The notes: generated by a model from the letters alone, not told the origin. Positions 17,469 to 26,779 are shown, counted from the stretch's first letter. The stretch: 64,000 nt of DNA from DASVVT01 sp036386415 (GCA_036386415.1 DASVVT010000071.1:1-64000); one strand, 5' to 3'. Program-made: numbers and translations.

Positions 17469-18269
17469 TTAACCAGTGCTGAACGATTCGATTGTGAGCG
17501 GGCGTGGTCGTCTTTCATCTACGTCAGTAAAGTCATACACCTCGGCCAGCGCCGCCGCCACTAACACCTGCCCGGACTTCTCCATGATGTTTGAGTCGGA
17601 AGCCAAAGCGGTGACCGCGCGACCAATAAACTGCGGCGATTCAGAGTTGCTCAGGTCTAAGAAGGCGGCCGCTTCCATCACCTTCTCGGTTCGCACGAGC
17701 CCCGGGTACAGCGACACGACCGCGACGTTGTGACCCTTAAGCTCGTGTGCCATGTCAGACGTCATCTTATCCGTAGCGGCTTTCGACACGCCGTAAGCCA
17801 CATTACTGAGATATTTCTGCGCCGCCCAAAACGAAATATTGACGATCAAACCGCTACGCTGCCTAACCATCGCCCGCGCGGCATAAGCACTGGCAACGTA
17901 AGCGGCGCGAACCCCGGCCGCAAACATCGCGTCCCAGCGCCAAACGGGCTGCTGCCAAAAAGGGCGCGACCAGGTAAACTCGCCGTCCTCAACCATATTC
18001 TCGTAGCCGCCCCAGACGTTGTTGACGAGTATGTCTAAACGCCCACCTTGCTCATCAGCTATCCGGCGGAATGTCGATTGGACTTGCTCATCATTGCGGT
18101 GGTCGCACTCAATAGCGGTGCCCCGTCCCGAAAGATACTGCATGTCTTCAACAGAGCGGCCTGTGATATAAGTGGTCGCGCCCGCGTCCACGAGTTCGAG
18201 AGCGATTCCTTTTCCGACCCCGCGACTGGCCCCTGTGACCAGAGCAACCTTTCCAGTTAGTCTTTGCAT
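17469..18269 (-). CDS. Short-chain dehydrogenase/reductase, DHRS1-like
   Basis: NAD(P)-dependent oxidoreductase of 266 residues. The cofactor loop is TGASRGVG (residues 12-19) and the catalytic residues are S146, Y159 and K163 (ISFWAAQKYLSNVAYGVSK). Instead of NNAG it has NNVWGG, and the loop through FWQQPVWRWDAMF followed by GLIVNIS and YPGLVRTEKV resembles the DHRS1-like branch, whose members reduce carbonyls of steroids or xenobiotics. The substrate here is unknown. It is convergent with the receptor gene and separated from it by a terminator. Confidence 0.92.
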   Translation of the reverse strand: MQRLTGKVALVTGASRGVGKGIALELVDAGATTYITGRSVEDMQYLSGRGTAIECDHRNDEQVQSTFRRIADEQGGRLDILVNNVWGGYENMVEDGEFTWSRPFWQQPVWRWDAMFAAGVRAAYVASAYAARAMVRQRSGLIVNISFWAAQKYLSNVAYGVSKAATDKMTSDMAHELKGHNVAVVSLYPGLVRTEKVMEAAAFLDLSNSESPQFIGRAVTALASDSNIMEKSGQVLVAAALAEVYDFTDVDERRPRPLTIESFSTG

Positions 18270-18352
18270 AAAAACGCTCCATCAAAACCGAAGATACCAC
18301 TGCCCGTGCATTACCGTCAGAGTCTTTGAACCGCTTCCTGCGGAATCGCATC

Positions 18353-19681
18353 TTAACGGCTGGCAAGGCCGGATAGAAAGTTACTCAAAGCGCGGTCGAA
18401 CTCCGCCGGGCTGTCTTCGCTGATGTAAGAGCGCGTGTCGGCGAAGGTGGCGAGGGAGAGCGGGATGGAAGGGTAGAGCCTCTTGATCTCCGCCCACTGT
18501 GCGGCACCGACGGCACTGCCCGCCTGCGGAGACTTGCTGTCGGGCAGGGCGCTCATTGCCAGGGTCGGCACGGAGAGGAGCCTGAAATCTTCGGTCAAAT
18601 CCGTCGTCCGAATCTCCGCGCCGTAGCGGAATCCGCGCAGGAAGAAGCCGCTCGCCAGGGCTTCGAGCGTCCACTGTTTTGAGAGGGCTTCGTTCTTCAC
18701 GGCGAACGCCATCCAGTTCTTCACAGAAGGATGTGTGCTATTGGGGTCGTCCAGCAGCCTCTTTATCTCTTTGCGGTCGTGGGGCACTTCGGCTGTGGGG
18801 AATAATTGGGGCGGCGGGGCGAACCCTTTCATCAAGGCTAGCCGCTCCTGAAGCGTGGCGGGACGATCCGGCGAGTCGGGCGAACTCATTGGTACGTTGA
18901 CCTGCGCGTTTACGAGCACCGCCGCGCGAACCCGCTCCGGCCTGAGCAGCGCCAGGCGCGCGGCGAAGTAACCGCCGATGGCCGTGCCCACCACGACGAG
19001 CTTTCCCCGCGCCTCCTTCTCGACGAGCCGCAAGAGCGACTGCTCTATGTTGTTCAGCCACGGGCGGCGCGTGAGGTCGAACACTTCCGGCCAGGGCTGC
19101 TGCCTTGCCAGCCCCGCGCCGGGCAGCGTGACGACTTGCAAGCGGTAGCGGTCTTCGTTGCGCTCGACGAAGGATCGGTAAAGCTCTCTGCCATCAACCC
19201 CTGCGTCGGAGATGAGAAGGAGGGGCACGGGGCCGCGCCCGCGCGTCTCGACGTGGATGTAGTCGCCGGAGATTGGGCCTCTCGGCTCCGGCAATCTCAA
19301 ATCCAGCCGTCCCCCGCCCTGAAACGACGTGGCCGCCCGCTGAGCCAGACCCGCCGTGGACTGCTGCCTGCCGCTGTAATCCAAGCCTTGCAGTTTATTG
19401 AATTGTATGTAGAGATCGCGAAAAGCCGCCGTGCGTTCATCCATAGAGAGGCCGCGCCGCGCGGCGCCTCTCCACAGCTCGACCATCTTGTCCACGTCCT
19501 TCGGGGTCACCCTCTTCTCAAGCCCCACGTAGCCGAGAACTTTAACCATCCGGGCGCGGATTTCTTCCCGCGAGTCATTGCCCTCCAGCGCCGACTGCGC
19601 CGAAGCAACAGAAGGAACATTTGACGGGACGATAGTGATCACAAGGAAGAGAAGGAGAACTGCGCTAATTGCTTTCTTCAT
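18353..19681 (-). CDS. Secreted alpha/beta-hydrolase-fold protein lacking catalytic Ser and His
   Basis: Exported protein of 442 residues from the ATG with AGGAG just upstream (an in-frame extension to 19951 is low-complexity and has no such site). Signal peptide residues 1-28. Residues 140-440 follow the alpha/beta-hydrolase plan: LLLISDAGVDGRELY, the nucleophile-elbow strand LVVVGTAIGGYFAARLAL and a late VPTLAMSALPDSKSP strand. The elbow reads G-T-A-I-G (232-236), with Ala234 where Ser is expected, and the late catalytic-His position reads DTRSYI (415-420) with no histidine. It is therefore probably a non-catalytic or differently acting relative. It lies downstream of a LytS/LytT pair on the same strand. 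Confidence 0.82.
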   Translation of the reverse strand: MKKAISAVLLLFLVITIVPSNVPSVASAQSALEGNDSREEIRARMVKVLGYVGLEKRVTPKDVDKMVELWRGAARRGLSMDERTAAFRDLYIQFNKLQGLDYSGRQQSTAGLAQRAATSFQGGGRLDLRLPEPRGPISGDYIHVETRGRGPVPLLLISDAGVDGRELYRSFVERNEDRYRLQVVTLPGAGLARQQPWPEVFDLTRRPWLNNIEQSLLRLVEKEARGKLVVVGTAIGGYFAARLALLRPERVRAAVLVNAQVNVPMSSPDSPDRPATLQERLALMKGFAPPPQLFPTAEVPHDRKEIKRLLDDPNSTHPSVKNWMAFAVKNEALSKQWTLEALASGFFLRGFRYGAEIRTTDLTEDFRLLSVPTLAMSALPDSKSPQAGSAVGAAQWAEIKRLYPSIPLSLATFADTRSYISEDSPAEFDRALSNFLSGLASR

Positions 19682-19860
19682 TTTCAATCTCCTGTGGTGG
19701 GCACGGACCTTCTGCCTGTCGAATAAGAATGTGTCACGCGCCGGAGATGTTATTGACGTAAAGCAGTGTGGAGCAAAACAAATGCAACCTGCGCGTCCGT
19801 GGATGCAATGAAGGTGTGGGAATCTGCAACGAGCGGCAGTCGGGGAATTCCATTGAGCGG

Positions 19861-20667
19861 TCAGGCCAGGCTTTCGAGGAGCGTTTCCAGCCGACGGCGG
19901 TGGCGGCGGCTCACTTTTAACTCCGTGCCGTCGAGCAGGACGACCAGGCACTCACCGTTGAACCAGTCCTTCAAACGCCGTACGCGGTTCAAGTTGATGA
20001 CGGTCGAGCGGTGAATCCGCACGAACTCTCTCGGGTCGAGCCGTGCCACCAGGCTCCCGAGGTTGCCGCGCAGCAGATACGACTTCCGGCCCGCATGAAT
20101 CTTAGTGTAGTAGCCGACCGCTTCCAGCCAGTCCACTTCCTCTGCGGGGACGAAGTTGATCTCGCCGCCCTGTTTGATGAAGAACCGTCTTAAGGGCTCA
20201 ATGCCTGGCGGCAAAGGGTCAACGCCCTGAACCTCCCCCTCCTGCCTGTAATGTTCCAAGAGCGCCAGAAGCCGCCGGCTGAACTCTGCGGTGCGTCGCT
20301 CGCGGTGCTGGCTCTTCGCGCGCTCAAGCGCCTGGTAGAATCGCTCGTCCGAGAAGGGCTTGAGCAGGTAGTCGAGCGCGCTCCACTCGAAGGCTTTTAG
20401 CGCGTAGCTGTCCCAGGCGGTGATGAAAATCAGAATGGGCGGGCGCTCAAGGTCTATCGCTTCCAGAACCTCGAAACCGTTCTTGTGCGGCATCTGCACG
20501 TCGAGCAGAATGAGGTCGGGCGCGAGCCGCTCGATACTCTCGACCGCCGCGTGGCCGTCGCCGCACTCCCCGACGACTTCCAGTTCCGGGTCCCTCCCGA
20601 GGAGCGTGCGTATGCCCTGCCGGGCGTTCACCTCATCGTCCACGATCAGCGCTCTTATTCTCACCAC
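19861..20667 (-). CDS. LytTR-family response regulator
   Basis: Two-component response regulator of 268 residues. The receiver domain spans 1-120 with the acidic pair D10/D11 (VDDE), the phosphoacceptor D56 (LILLDVQMP) and the conserved K (LLKPF). A linker leads to a LytTR DNA-binding domain from about 165 (INFVPAEEVDWLEAVGYYTKIH, then REFVRIHRSTVINLNRVRRLK). LytTR regulators bind direct repeats upstream of cell-surface and peptide genes. Its start overlaps the kinase stop by 7 nt, so the two are translationally coupled. The next gene on the strand, 180 nt on, encodes the hydrolase-fold protein, a plausible target. Confidence 0.95.
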   Translation of the reverse strand: MVRIRALIVDDEVNARQGIRTLLGRDPELEVVGECGDGHAAVESIERLAPDLILLDVQMPHKNGFEVLEAIDLERPPILIFITAWDSYALKAFEWSALDYLLKPFSDERFYQALERAKSQHRERRTAEFSRRLLALLEHYRQEGEVQGVDPLPPGIEPLRRFFIKQGGEINFVPAEEVDWLEAVGYYTKIHAGRKSYLLRGNLGSLVARLDPREFVRIHRSTVINLNRVRRLKDWFNGECLVVLLDGTELKVSRRHRRRLETLLESLA

Positions 20668-21821
20668 TGACTCCCATCCTTTCGATGAAGAGGGATTCTC
20701 AGGCGGGCCATGGCCCCCTTTGGGTTGATGTTCTGAATCACAAAGCTCTGACGGCTGCCGTAAAGCTGTTCCATACGCGAGCGCACGTTGCGGAGTCCGA
20801 TGCCACCGTCCGCTTCCGGCTCGAAGCTCGCCGGGAGTCCGGGCCCGTCGTCCACGACGGACAGCTCGATCCAGCCGTCCTGGCGGCGCGCAGCGATGCG
20901 GACGAGCCCCGAAGACGACGATCTGGCGACGCCGTGCCTGATCGCATTCTCAACCAACGGCTGCAAAATCAGATTTGGAACCTCAGCCTGAAGCAGCTCC
21001 TCCGGCACATCTACCTCGACGCGCAGCCTGTCGGGAAAGCGAAACTCTTCAATCGCAAGGTATCTTCGGACGAAACTGAGTTCAGCCGCGAGTGGGACTT
21101 CCTGCTCGGAGTTGTCGCCCAGCGACGAGCGGAGCAGCTCGCCGAGTCCGGCGACCATCTGCACCGCCCGACCGCTCTCATTGTTGCGTATGAGCATGGC
21201 GACGGTGTTCAGCGCGTTGAAGAGGAAGTGAGGCTGGATTTGCATCCTGAGCGCTTGCAGGCGTGCCAGGCCGAGCTGCGTCTCCAACTCCCTCGCTCGC
21301 ATCTCGCGCTCGCGATACTTGCGGTATGAATCCCTCGCCACGGCGGCCCCCAGAATCGCCCAGTAAAAGACCAGCTCGACGTACAGGAAGATGCGCACCC
21401 CCCTGCCAAACTCGGCGAGGAAAGTGGTCGTCACTCCCGTTCGATTCTGGCCGAACAGCAGCCCCAGGCCCGCGAAGAGCGCGATGTGTGACAGTCCGAA
21501 GAGGAAGCCGAGCGCGAAGTGGAAGAGCGTCGCGAAGCCCAGCCTCTCCCTGCTGAAAGGTATTCTTTCGCCAAGGAGAAAGATCAAAGGCGTCAGCAGC
21601 GCCCAGTAAGACCAGATGGCGAGCGACCAGATTAAGAACTCTGAAAAACCGACAGGCTGTGCGGTCTGAAGGCTGTCCGCATACCTTTGGCTCGCGCTGA
21701 TCAGTGACAGCACGAGCCAGACGACTACTACACCGAGCGCCCATGCGCGGCGCGAGCCCGCCTGGTTCTCCGAAGTAAGATGTGAGTTGTGCACATTCTC
21801 CACGATGACCGCCAGCCTCAC
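20661..21821 (-). CDS. LytS/YehU-type sensor histidine kinase
   Basis: Membrane histidine kinase of 386 residues. Four hydrophobic helices lie at about 28-45, 62-84, 97-122 and 140-163, followed by a coiled segment and the His_kinase motif QIQPHFLFNALNT with H198 as phosphoacceptor. The ATPase part shows the N box (ILQPLVENAIRHGV) and G box (VVDDGPGLP, GGIGLRNVRSR). No periplasmic sensor domain is present, so it probably senses the membrane or a small ligand. The start is GTG at 21821; GTG codons at 21803 or 21794 are possible alternatives. It forms an operon with the LytTR regulator. Confidence 0.93.
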   Translation of the reverse strand: MRLAVIVENVHNSHLTSENQAGSRRAWALGVVVVWLVLSLISASQRYADSLQTAQPVGFSEFLIWSLAIWSYWALLTPLIFLLGERIPFSRERLGFATLFHFALGFLFGLSHIALFAGLGLLFGQNRTGVTTTFLAEFGRGVRIFLYVELVFYWAILGAAVARDSYRKYREREMRARELETQLGLARLQALRMQIQPHFLFNALNTVAMLIRNNESGRAVQMVAGLGELLRSSLGDNSEQEVPLAAELSFVRRYLAIEEFRFPDRLRVEVDVPEELLQAEVPNLILQPLVENAIRHGVARSSSSGLVRIAARRQDGWIELSVVDDGPGLPASFEPEADGGIGLRNVRSRMEQLYGSRQSFVIQNINPKGAMARLRIPLHRKDGSQW

Positions 21822-21884
21822 AGAGTTCTAGTCTAACGCTTAATCATCTGGTTCCGCATATAAATTCAGGCTAGCATAAACTCA

Positions 21885-21955
21885 AGGGCGAGTGAGAGGA
21901 ACAGAGGTGCTCTTTCGTGTTGCTTAGTGGACCGTCGCTCGCCTTCTTTTATTTG
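21885..21955. repeat. Half of a CACGAAGCAACACGAA-type element
   Basis: Only the right arm is present (CTCTTTCGTGTTGCTTAGTG, then GTCGCTCGCCTTCTTTTATT), closely matching 9581-9617. Its left arm is missing and it abuts the truncated MITE-like element, so two repeat families have recombined or been truncated together here. Confidence 0.7.
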
Positions 21956-22082
21956 GAACAAGGCTGCGCCTTGCTGTCGGCGAGGCGTAGCCTCGCCGGA
22001 GATGGACAGGGGCAGCGGACGGAAAGCCAGAGGCTGTCCCCACAGCCGAGGCGGCAGAGCCGCTTATGTCGAACTCACGTTA
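21956..22082. mobile_element. Truncated, inverted copy of the 208-bp MITE-like element
   Basis: The sequence from CAAGGCTGCGCCTTGCTG to TCGAACTCACGTTA matches the reverse complement of the 3' part of the element at 5240-5447 and ends at the same terminal repeat. The other terminal repeat is absent. The remaining gap, 22083-22274, shows nothing recognisable. Confidence 0.78.
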
Positions 22083-22274
22083 ATTTAACCTCCGCCCGTC
22101 CATGCGCTGAGGCTGTGACATGCAATTTGAACTTGCGCTTAACAAGATGCCTCTGTTTTCACTTGGGTGAAAATTCTGCTATAACAACCGGGCGCGGGAA
22201 CTACTTGAGCGTCTTCGCTTGAGTAACACAAAAAAGGTCTCACTATCATTGATCGCTTCGGGACAGATAAGAGC

Positions 22275-24047
22275 GTGATCGAACCTAACGGCAAACGGCA
22301 GCGGCGTTTCTGCCTCGTGCTCATCAAACCGTCGCACTACGACGATGACGGCTACGTCATACAGTGGTTTCGTTCGGCGATTCCCTCGAATTCGCTGGCG
22401 GTCTTGTATGGGCTCGCGCTGGAGTGTGCCGAACAGCAGGTCTTAGGCGAGGATTTCAAGCTCGACATACACGCCTTCGATGAAACGAACACGCGCATCC
22501 GCCCCGAACGGATCGCCTCGCTCGTGGAGAAGGCGGATGCAGGGATGGTGATGCTGGTCGGGGTGCAATCGAACCAGTTTCCGCGCGCTCTCGACATCGC
22601 AGCCCCTTTGCGCCGTCGCGGAATCCAGGTTGCCATCGGCGGCTTCCACGTCTCCGGCACGATAGCGATGCTCAAGGAGCGTGATCCAGACGTGCGGCGC
22701 GCCGCAGAGATGGGCATCTCGCTCTTCGCGGGCGAGGCCGAAGGTCGCCTCGGGCAGGTGCTCTTAGACGCAGCTCGTGGCCGCCTTGAACCGCTCTACA
22801 ATTTCATGAACGATCTGCCGAACCTGGAAGGCGCGGCGATGCCTTTGCTACCGGCGGAACGCGTGAAGCTCACGGCGGGCGCGACGACGAGCCTTGATGC
22901 GGGGCGCGGCTGCCCCTATCAATGCTCTTTCTGTACGATCATCAACGTCCAGGGACGCAAGTCGCGCCGTCGCTCGCCGGACGATATAGAGCGGATCGTG
23001 CGCACGAACGTCGCGCAGGGACTACACTCCTTCTTCATCACCGACGACAATTTCGCGCGCAACAAGGATTGGGAGGCGATCCTTGATCGTCTTATCTATC
23101 TGCGTGAGACGGAAGGGCTGCGGATCAGTTTCATCATACAGGTAGACACGCTCTGCCACCGTTTGCCGAACTTCATCGAAAAGGCTGCGCGCGCCGGCGT
23201 CAAGCGTGCCTTCATAGGGCTTGAGAACATCAACCCCGAAAGTCTGATGGGCGCGAAGAAGCAGCAGAACAAGATCACCGAATATCGCAAGATGCTGCTG
23301 GCCTGGAAGCAGGCGGGCGTGCTCACCTACTGCGGCTACATTCTAGGGTTTCCCAACGATACGCCGGAGACGATCCTGCACGACATCCGTGTGATCCAGA
23401 AAGAGCTGCCCGTCGATCTCCTCGAATTCTTTTATCTGACGCCGCTGCCCGGCTCGGAAGATCACCGCAAGCTGCACGAGTCAGGGGTCTGGATGGACCC
23501 GGACATGAACAAGTACGACCTCAATCACGTCACGACCGGCCACGCGCGCATGTCGCGCGAGGACTGGGAGCGCGTCTACGCAGAGGCTTGGGAGACCTAC
23601 TATTCAACCGAGCACATCGAAACGGTGCTGAGGCGCGCGATGGCGACCGGAACCAGCCCCGGCAAGGCCGTGCTCTTTATCTCCTGGTTCAAGGGCTGCA
23701 TCGGCATAGAAGGTATCCATCCGCTCGAAGGCGGCTTCCTGCGCCTCAAGCACCGTCGCACGCGCCGCACCTCGATGCCGCTCGAATCCCCTCTGCTCTT
23801 CTATCCGAAATACCTGGTTGAAACGGCCTGGAAGCAGCTACGCTGGATCACGCTCTATACGCGACTCCATCTCATCTATCGCAAGATCAAACGTGATCCG
23901 CGACGCCACGAGTATATGGACTTGGCGCTGACGCCCGTCATGGATGACGAGACCGAGACCAGGGAGCTTTTTCAGTCCGAGGTCGCGCAAGCCTACGTCG
24001 GCCAACAGCAGCGGCTCGCCAAACTACGCCGGGGCGAAGCGGCGTGA
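22275..24047 (+). CDS. B12-binding-domain radical SAM protein
   Basis: Class-B type radical SAM enzyme of 590 residues starting with GTG. The N-terminal 170 residues resemble a cobalamin-binding Rossmann domain (AGMVMLVGVQSNQFPRALDIA, RGIQVAIGGFHVSGT). The cluster motif CPYQCSFC (CxxxCxxC) sits in DAGRGCPYQCSFCTIINVQG near residues 214-221. Downstream are the usual barrel segments (FIGLENINPESL, TYCGYILGFPNDTPETI). C-terminal residues 440-590 are helical and basic. Relatives methylate or rearrange unactivated carbons in lipids or secondary metabolites. No pathway partner lies next to it, so the substrate is unassigned. Confidence 0.9.
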   Translation: MIEPNGKRQRRFCLVLIKPSHYDDDGYVIQWFRSAIPSNSLAVLYGLALECAEQQVLGEDFKLDIHAFDETNTRIRPERIASLVEKADAGMVMLVGVQSNQFPRALDIAAPLRRRGIQVAIGGFHVSGTIAMLKERDPDVRRAAEMGISLFAGEAEGRLGQVLLDAARGRLEPLYNFMNDLPNLEGAAMPLLPAERVKLTAGATTSLDAGRGCPYQCSFCTIINVQGRKSRRRSPDDIERIVRTNVAQGLHSFFITDDNFARNKDWEAILDRLIYLRETEGLRISFIIQVDTLCHRLPNFIEKAARAGVKRAFIGLENINPESLMGAKKQQNKITEYRKMLLAWKQAGVLTYCGYILGFPNDTPETILHDIRVIQKELPVDLLEFFYLTPLPGSEDHRKLHESGVWMDPDMNKYDLNHVTTGHARMSREDWERVYAEAWETYYSTEHIETVLRRAMATGTSPGKAVLFISWFKGCIGIEGIHPLEGGFLRLKHRRTRRTSMPLESPLLFYPKYLVETAWKQLRWITLYTRLHLIYRKIKRDPRRHEYMDLALTPVMDDETETRELFQSEVAQAYVGQQQRLAKLRRGEAA

Positions 24048-24054
24048 CGGGGAA

Positions 24055-24156
24055 GATTTAAACGCAAAGGACGCAAAGGTTATTCGCAGAGGGCGCAAAG
24101 AGCTTCAACTCTCTGCGCCCTTTGCGAACGAACTTTGCGTCCTCTGCGTTTAAATC
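24055..24156. repeat. CGCAAAGGACGCAAAG-type inverted repeat
   Basis: Almost symmetric: begins GATTTAAACGCAAAGGACGC and ends GCGTCCTCTGCGTTTAAATC. It fills the space after the radical SAM gene and before the promoter region of the aldo/keto reductase. Confidence 0.85.
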
Positions 24157-24222
24157 CTCAATGCTCCCTCCATATACTCTAAGAACCTCCCCTCCATCTT
24201 TCTCGTACTCCGTTTATAATCT

Positions 24223-25194
24223 ATGATCTCGTTGAAGGGGACGCGTCACGTGTCGAACTCTCTTGACCCTCAAGGTGACGGCATCTCGCGGCGCATGGCC
24301 TTGCGCCTGCTGGCCGCTGGCTGCGCCGGGGTCTTCTTGAAAACAACATCCTGTATGGCTAAGACGACGATGCTGACACGTTCTATTCCCTCTTCGGGCG
24401 AACAGCTTCCGGTCATCGGTCTCGGCACATGGCAGACCTTCGACACAGGCGCATCCCCTGCCGAGCGACAGCCGCTCGAAGCGGTGCTCGCGCTCTTCGT
24501 CAAGATGGGCGGGCGCGTCATCGACTCGTCTCCGATGTACGGTCGTTCTGAAATGGTCGTCGGCGAACTCGCGACCAAGCTCGGACTCCAGCAGTCGCTC
24601 TTCCTTGCGACCAAGGTGTGGACTACAGGAAAGAGGGCTGGCGTCGAGCAGATGGAGAACTCGCAACGCGAGCTACAGGCGAAGCGCATAGACTTGATGC
24701 AGGTGCATAACCTCGTCGATGTGGACACACACCTCGCCACGTTGCGCGACTGGAAGCAGCAGGGGCGCATTCGCTACTTAGGGATCACGCACTACACTGC
24801 GAGCGCCTACGCGGACGTGGCGCGCCTGCTCCGCAAAGAGAAACTGGACTTCGTGCAGATCAACTATTCGCTGCAAGAGCGTGAGGCCGAAACGTCAATC
24901 CTTCCTCTCGCAGCCGAGCGCGGCGTGGCGGTCATAGCCAATCGCCCCTTTGGCGGAGGCCGCCTGTTCGGCTGGGTCAGAGGTCGGGAGCTACCGGCCT
25001 GGGCGGCTGAGTTCGACTGCCGCTCCTGGGCGCAGTTCTTCCTCAAGTGGACAATCGCGCACCCTGCAATCACGTGCGCCATCCCGGCCACAAGCAACGC
25101 CCGCCACCTGGAAGACAACATGCAGGCTGGCACGGGGCGTCTGCCGGATGCGAAGCTGCGACAGCGCATGACGGAAACAATCGCTGCATTGTAG
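24223..25194 (+). CDS. Aldo/keto reductase with Tat-type signal
   Basis: NADP-dependent reductase of 323 residues. The N-terminus has a twin-arginine pattern (ISRRMALRLLAAGCAG, residues 22-37) and so is likely exported folded; the Cys in LAAGCAG might be lipidated. The AKR domain starts near residue 60 (LPVIGLGTWQTFD) and has the catalytic set: Asp in VIDSSPMYG, Tyr in the same segment, Lys in FLATKVW and His in DLMQVHNLVD. C-terminal segments (VAVIANRPFGGGR, CAIPATSNARHLEDN) fit cofactor binding. The substrate is unknown. An alternative start at GTG 24250 would keep the signal. Confidence 0.9.
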   Translation: MISLKGTRHVSNSLDPQGDGISRRMALRLLAAGCAGVFLKTTSCMAKTTMLTRSIPSSGEQLPVIGLGTWQTFDTGASPAERQPLEAVLALFVKMGGRVIDSSPMYGRSEMVVGELATKLGLQQSLFLATKVWTTGKRAGVEQMENSQRELQAKRIDLMQVHNLVDVDTHLATLRDWKQQGRIRYLGITHYTASAYADVARLLRKEKLDFVQINYSLQEREAETSILPLAAERGVAVIANRPFGGGRLFGWVRGRELPAWAAEFDCRSWAQFFLKWTIAHPAITCAIPATSNARHLEDNMQAGTGRLPDAKLRQRMTETIAAL

Positions 25195-25204
25195 GAGAGA
25201 ATCA

Positions 25205-25317
25205 AATGCGGCATGCGGCATGCGGATTGCGGATTAAAAGATTGAGATCACACATCTCAGATTTCAGATTCAAGCTGCCACAGCACAAATCCGCAATCCG
25301 AAATCCGCATTCCGCAA
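25205..25317. repeat. Heptamer palindrome (GGATTGC / GGCATGC)
   Basis: Left heptamers such as ATGCGGC, ATGCGGC and ATGCGGA face right heptamers AATCCGC, AATCCGA and AATCCGC. The rest of the gap to 25434 contains no convincing gene; an in-frame extension of the next ORF from 25318 lacks a ribosome site. Confidence 0.8.
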
Positions 25318-25434
25318 TTGGCAGCGGCGAACCTAAATGTCCGTCAAGGCATCGCACATCTTGTCCGCGCGGCGTCCTTCAGGGAACGCCCTCTCTCCGG
25401 CGACTGGAACAACTACCGAAAATCTGAAAGAATT

Positions 25435-26685
25435 ATGTCTATGATAAGCAAATATTTTCAGCGCACTATGTTGACGGCCAGCGCCGTCCTCGGTTTAGCC
25501 GGACTCGTGTCTGCGCAGGACGGCTCGACCCGCCCGCGCCGCGTCAACGCGCCGCCGTCAAACGTCTCACGCGTCGAAGCTAATAGACCCGCCGCATCCG
25601 ATGACAACGCGCCGGACAGTTCTAACGCATCCGGGGCGAGGGTGAGCGCGCCGAGGGGCAGTGCTGCGCCCGCGAGCGCCGTAGACACCTCGCACGCTTA
25701 CACGCTCCTGCAACAGAAGCAGTACGCGGCAGCGGCACGTGAAGCCAAACAGATCGCCGCCTCTGATCCGAACAACTCCGAAGCCTGGAAGATCGCTGGC
25801 TTTGCGGAATTCAACCTCAAGCAATACGAGGAGGCCACCGCAGACCTTCAACGCGCCCTGGACTTGCAGCGCGCCGCCGGGGCGGAGGACGCAAACACGG
25901 TCGATGCGCTGGCGAAAGCTTACGTGCTGACGGAAAAATTTGATCGGGCTTTGCCTTTGCTCGTCACGGCGACCACGCGCAAGGGCGCAAGCGCGGACGC
26001 AGTGATGCTCTACTATCGTGGCCTTTCGGAATACCGCACGGGTAAAGCGGCAGAGGCCGAACGCTCTTTCAACGCCGCCGTGAAGGCTAATCCGAAGGAC
26101 GCCGCATCGCTCTACTACCTGGGACAGATTGCCATCGCCCGCAACGACCTCGACGGGGCGATCAGCGCGCTCAACCGCGCCACGCAATCGGACGCGCGCC
26201 TCGCGCAGCCCTGGACGCTTCTGACCTCTGCCTATCTGCGCCGCGCGGCGCAAGGAACGGGTGCGAAAGCCGATGCCGATTACCTGAACGCCGTGCGCGC
26301 CGGTGAAGCGCTGACACGGGTCAAGACGGATGCAGACGCGTCCATGCTCTACGGCCAGGCGCTGATTGGCGCGAAGCAGTATGCGCGCGCCGCCGTCGCG
26401 TTGGAGCGCGCCGCTGCGGGAGAGCAGGCGAAAGGCCCTGCGATCTACCTGCTGGGCGTCGCCTATTCGCGCGCCGAGAACTATCCCAAAGCCATCGCCG
26501 CGCTCGAACGCGCCGCTGCCAAGACGCCCGATGATGTGAACATCTATCGAGAGCTGGGCTACGCTTACGAAGTCTCGAAGCTGTACGCCAAGGCGCTCGC
26601 CGCCTACCAGAAAGGCGCAGAATTAGCGCCCGCCGACACGAACTTCAAAGAGTCGATTGAGCGCGTGCAGCCGTTCGCGAAATAA
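25435..26685 (+). CDS. Secreted tetratricopeptide-repeat protein
   Basis: TPR scaffold protein of 416 residues, counted from the ATG that gives a signal peptide (MLTASAVLGLAGLVSAQ). Residues 25-95 are a low-complexity Pro/Ala/Ser linker. From residue 100 several TPR units follow, for example HAYTLLQQKQYAAAAREAKQIA, AWKIAGFAEFNLKQYEEATADLQRAL, ALYYLGQIAIARNDLDGAISALNRA and a closing ELGYAYEVSKLYAKALAAYQKGAEL. It probably organises periplasmic protein partners. It begins a run of small secreted or membrane protein genes separated by palindromes, with no enzyme partner that would fix its role. Confidence 0.88.
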   Translation: MSMISKYFQRTMLTASAVLGLAGLVSAQDGSTRPRRVNAPPSNVSRVEANRPAASDDNAPDSSNASGARVSAPRGSAAPASAVDTSHAYTLLQQKQYAAAAREAKQIAASDPNNSEAWKIAGFAEFNLKQYEEATADLQRALDLQRAAGAEDANTVDALAKAYVLTEKFDRALPLLVTATTRKGASADAVMLYYRGLSEYRTGKAAEAERSFNAAVKANPKDAASLYYLGQIAIARNDLDGAISALNRATQSDARLAQPWTLLTSAYLRRAAQGTGAKADADYLNAVRAGEALTRVKTDADASMLYGQALIGAKQYARAAVALERAAAGEQAKGPAIYLLGVAYSRAENYPKAIAALERAAAKTPDDVNIYRELGYAYEVSKLYAKALAAYQKGAELAPADTNFKESIERVQPFAK

Positions 26686-26696
26686 GAGCCTACAGC

Positions 26697-26770
26697 CCAA
26701 CGTCCAAAGCTCAAGGCAGAGACGTGCGCACGAGACTTCGAACATTGAACTTTGGACGTTGGACTGAAAA
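26697..26770. repeat. Heptamer-type palindrome (CAACGTCCAAAG)
   Basis: Left arm CCCAACGTCCAAAGCTCAA pairs with right arm TTGAACTTTGGACGTTGG. It separates the TPR gene from the next secreted protein gene. Confidence 0.78.
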
Positions 26771-26779
26771 TGCTGTAGC

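Noticed and set aside
19682..19951. 90-residue extension of the hydrolase-fold protein
   Set aside because: It is low in complexity, hides the signal peptide and lacks a Shine-Dalgarno, whereas AGGAG precedes the ATG at 19681.
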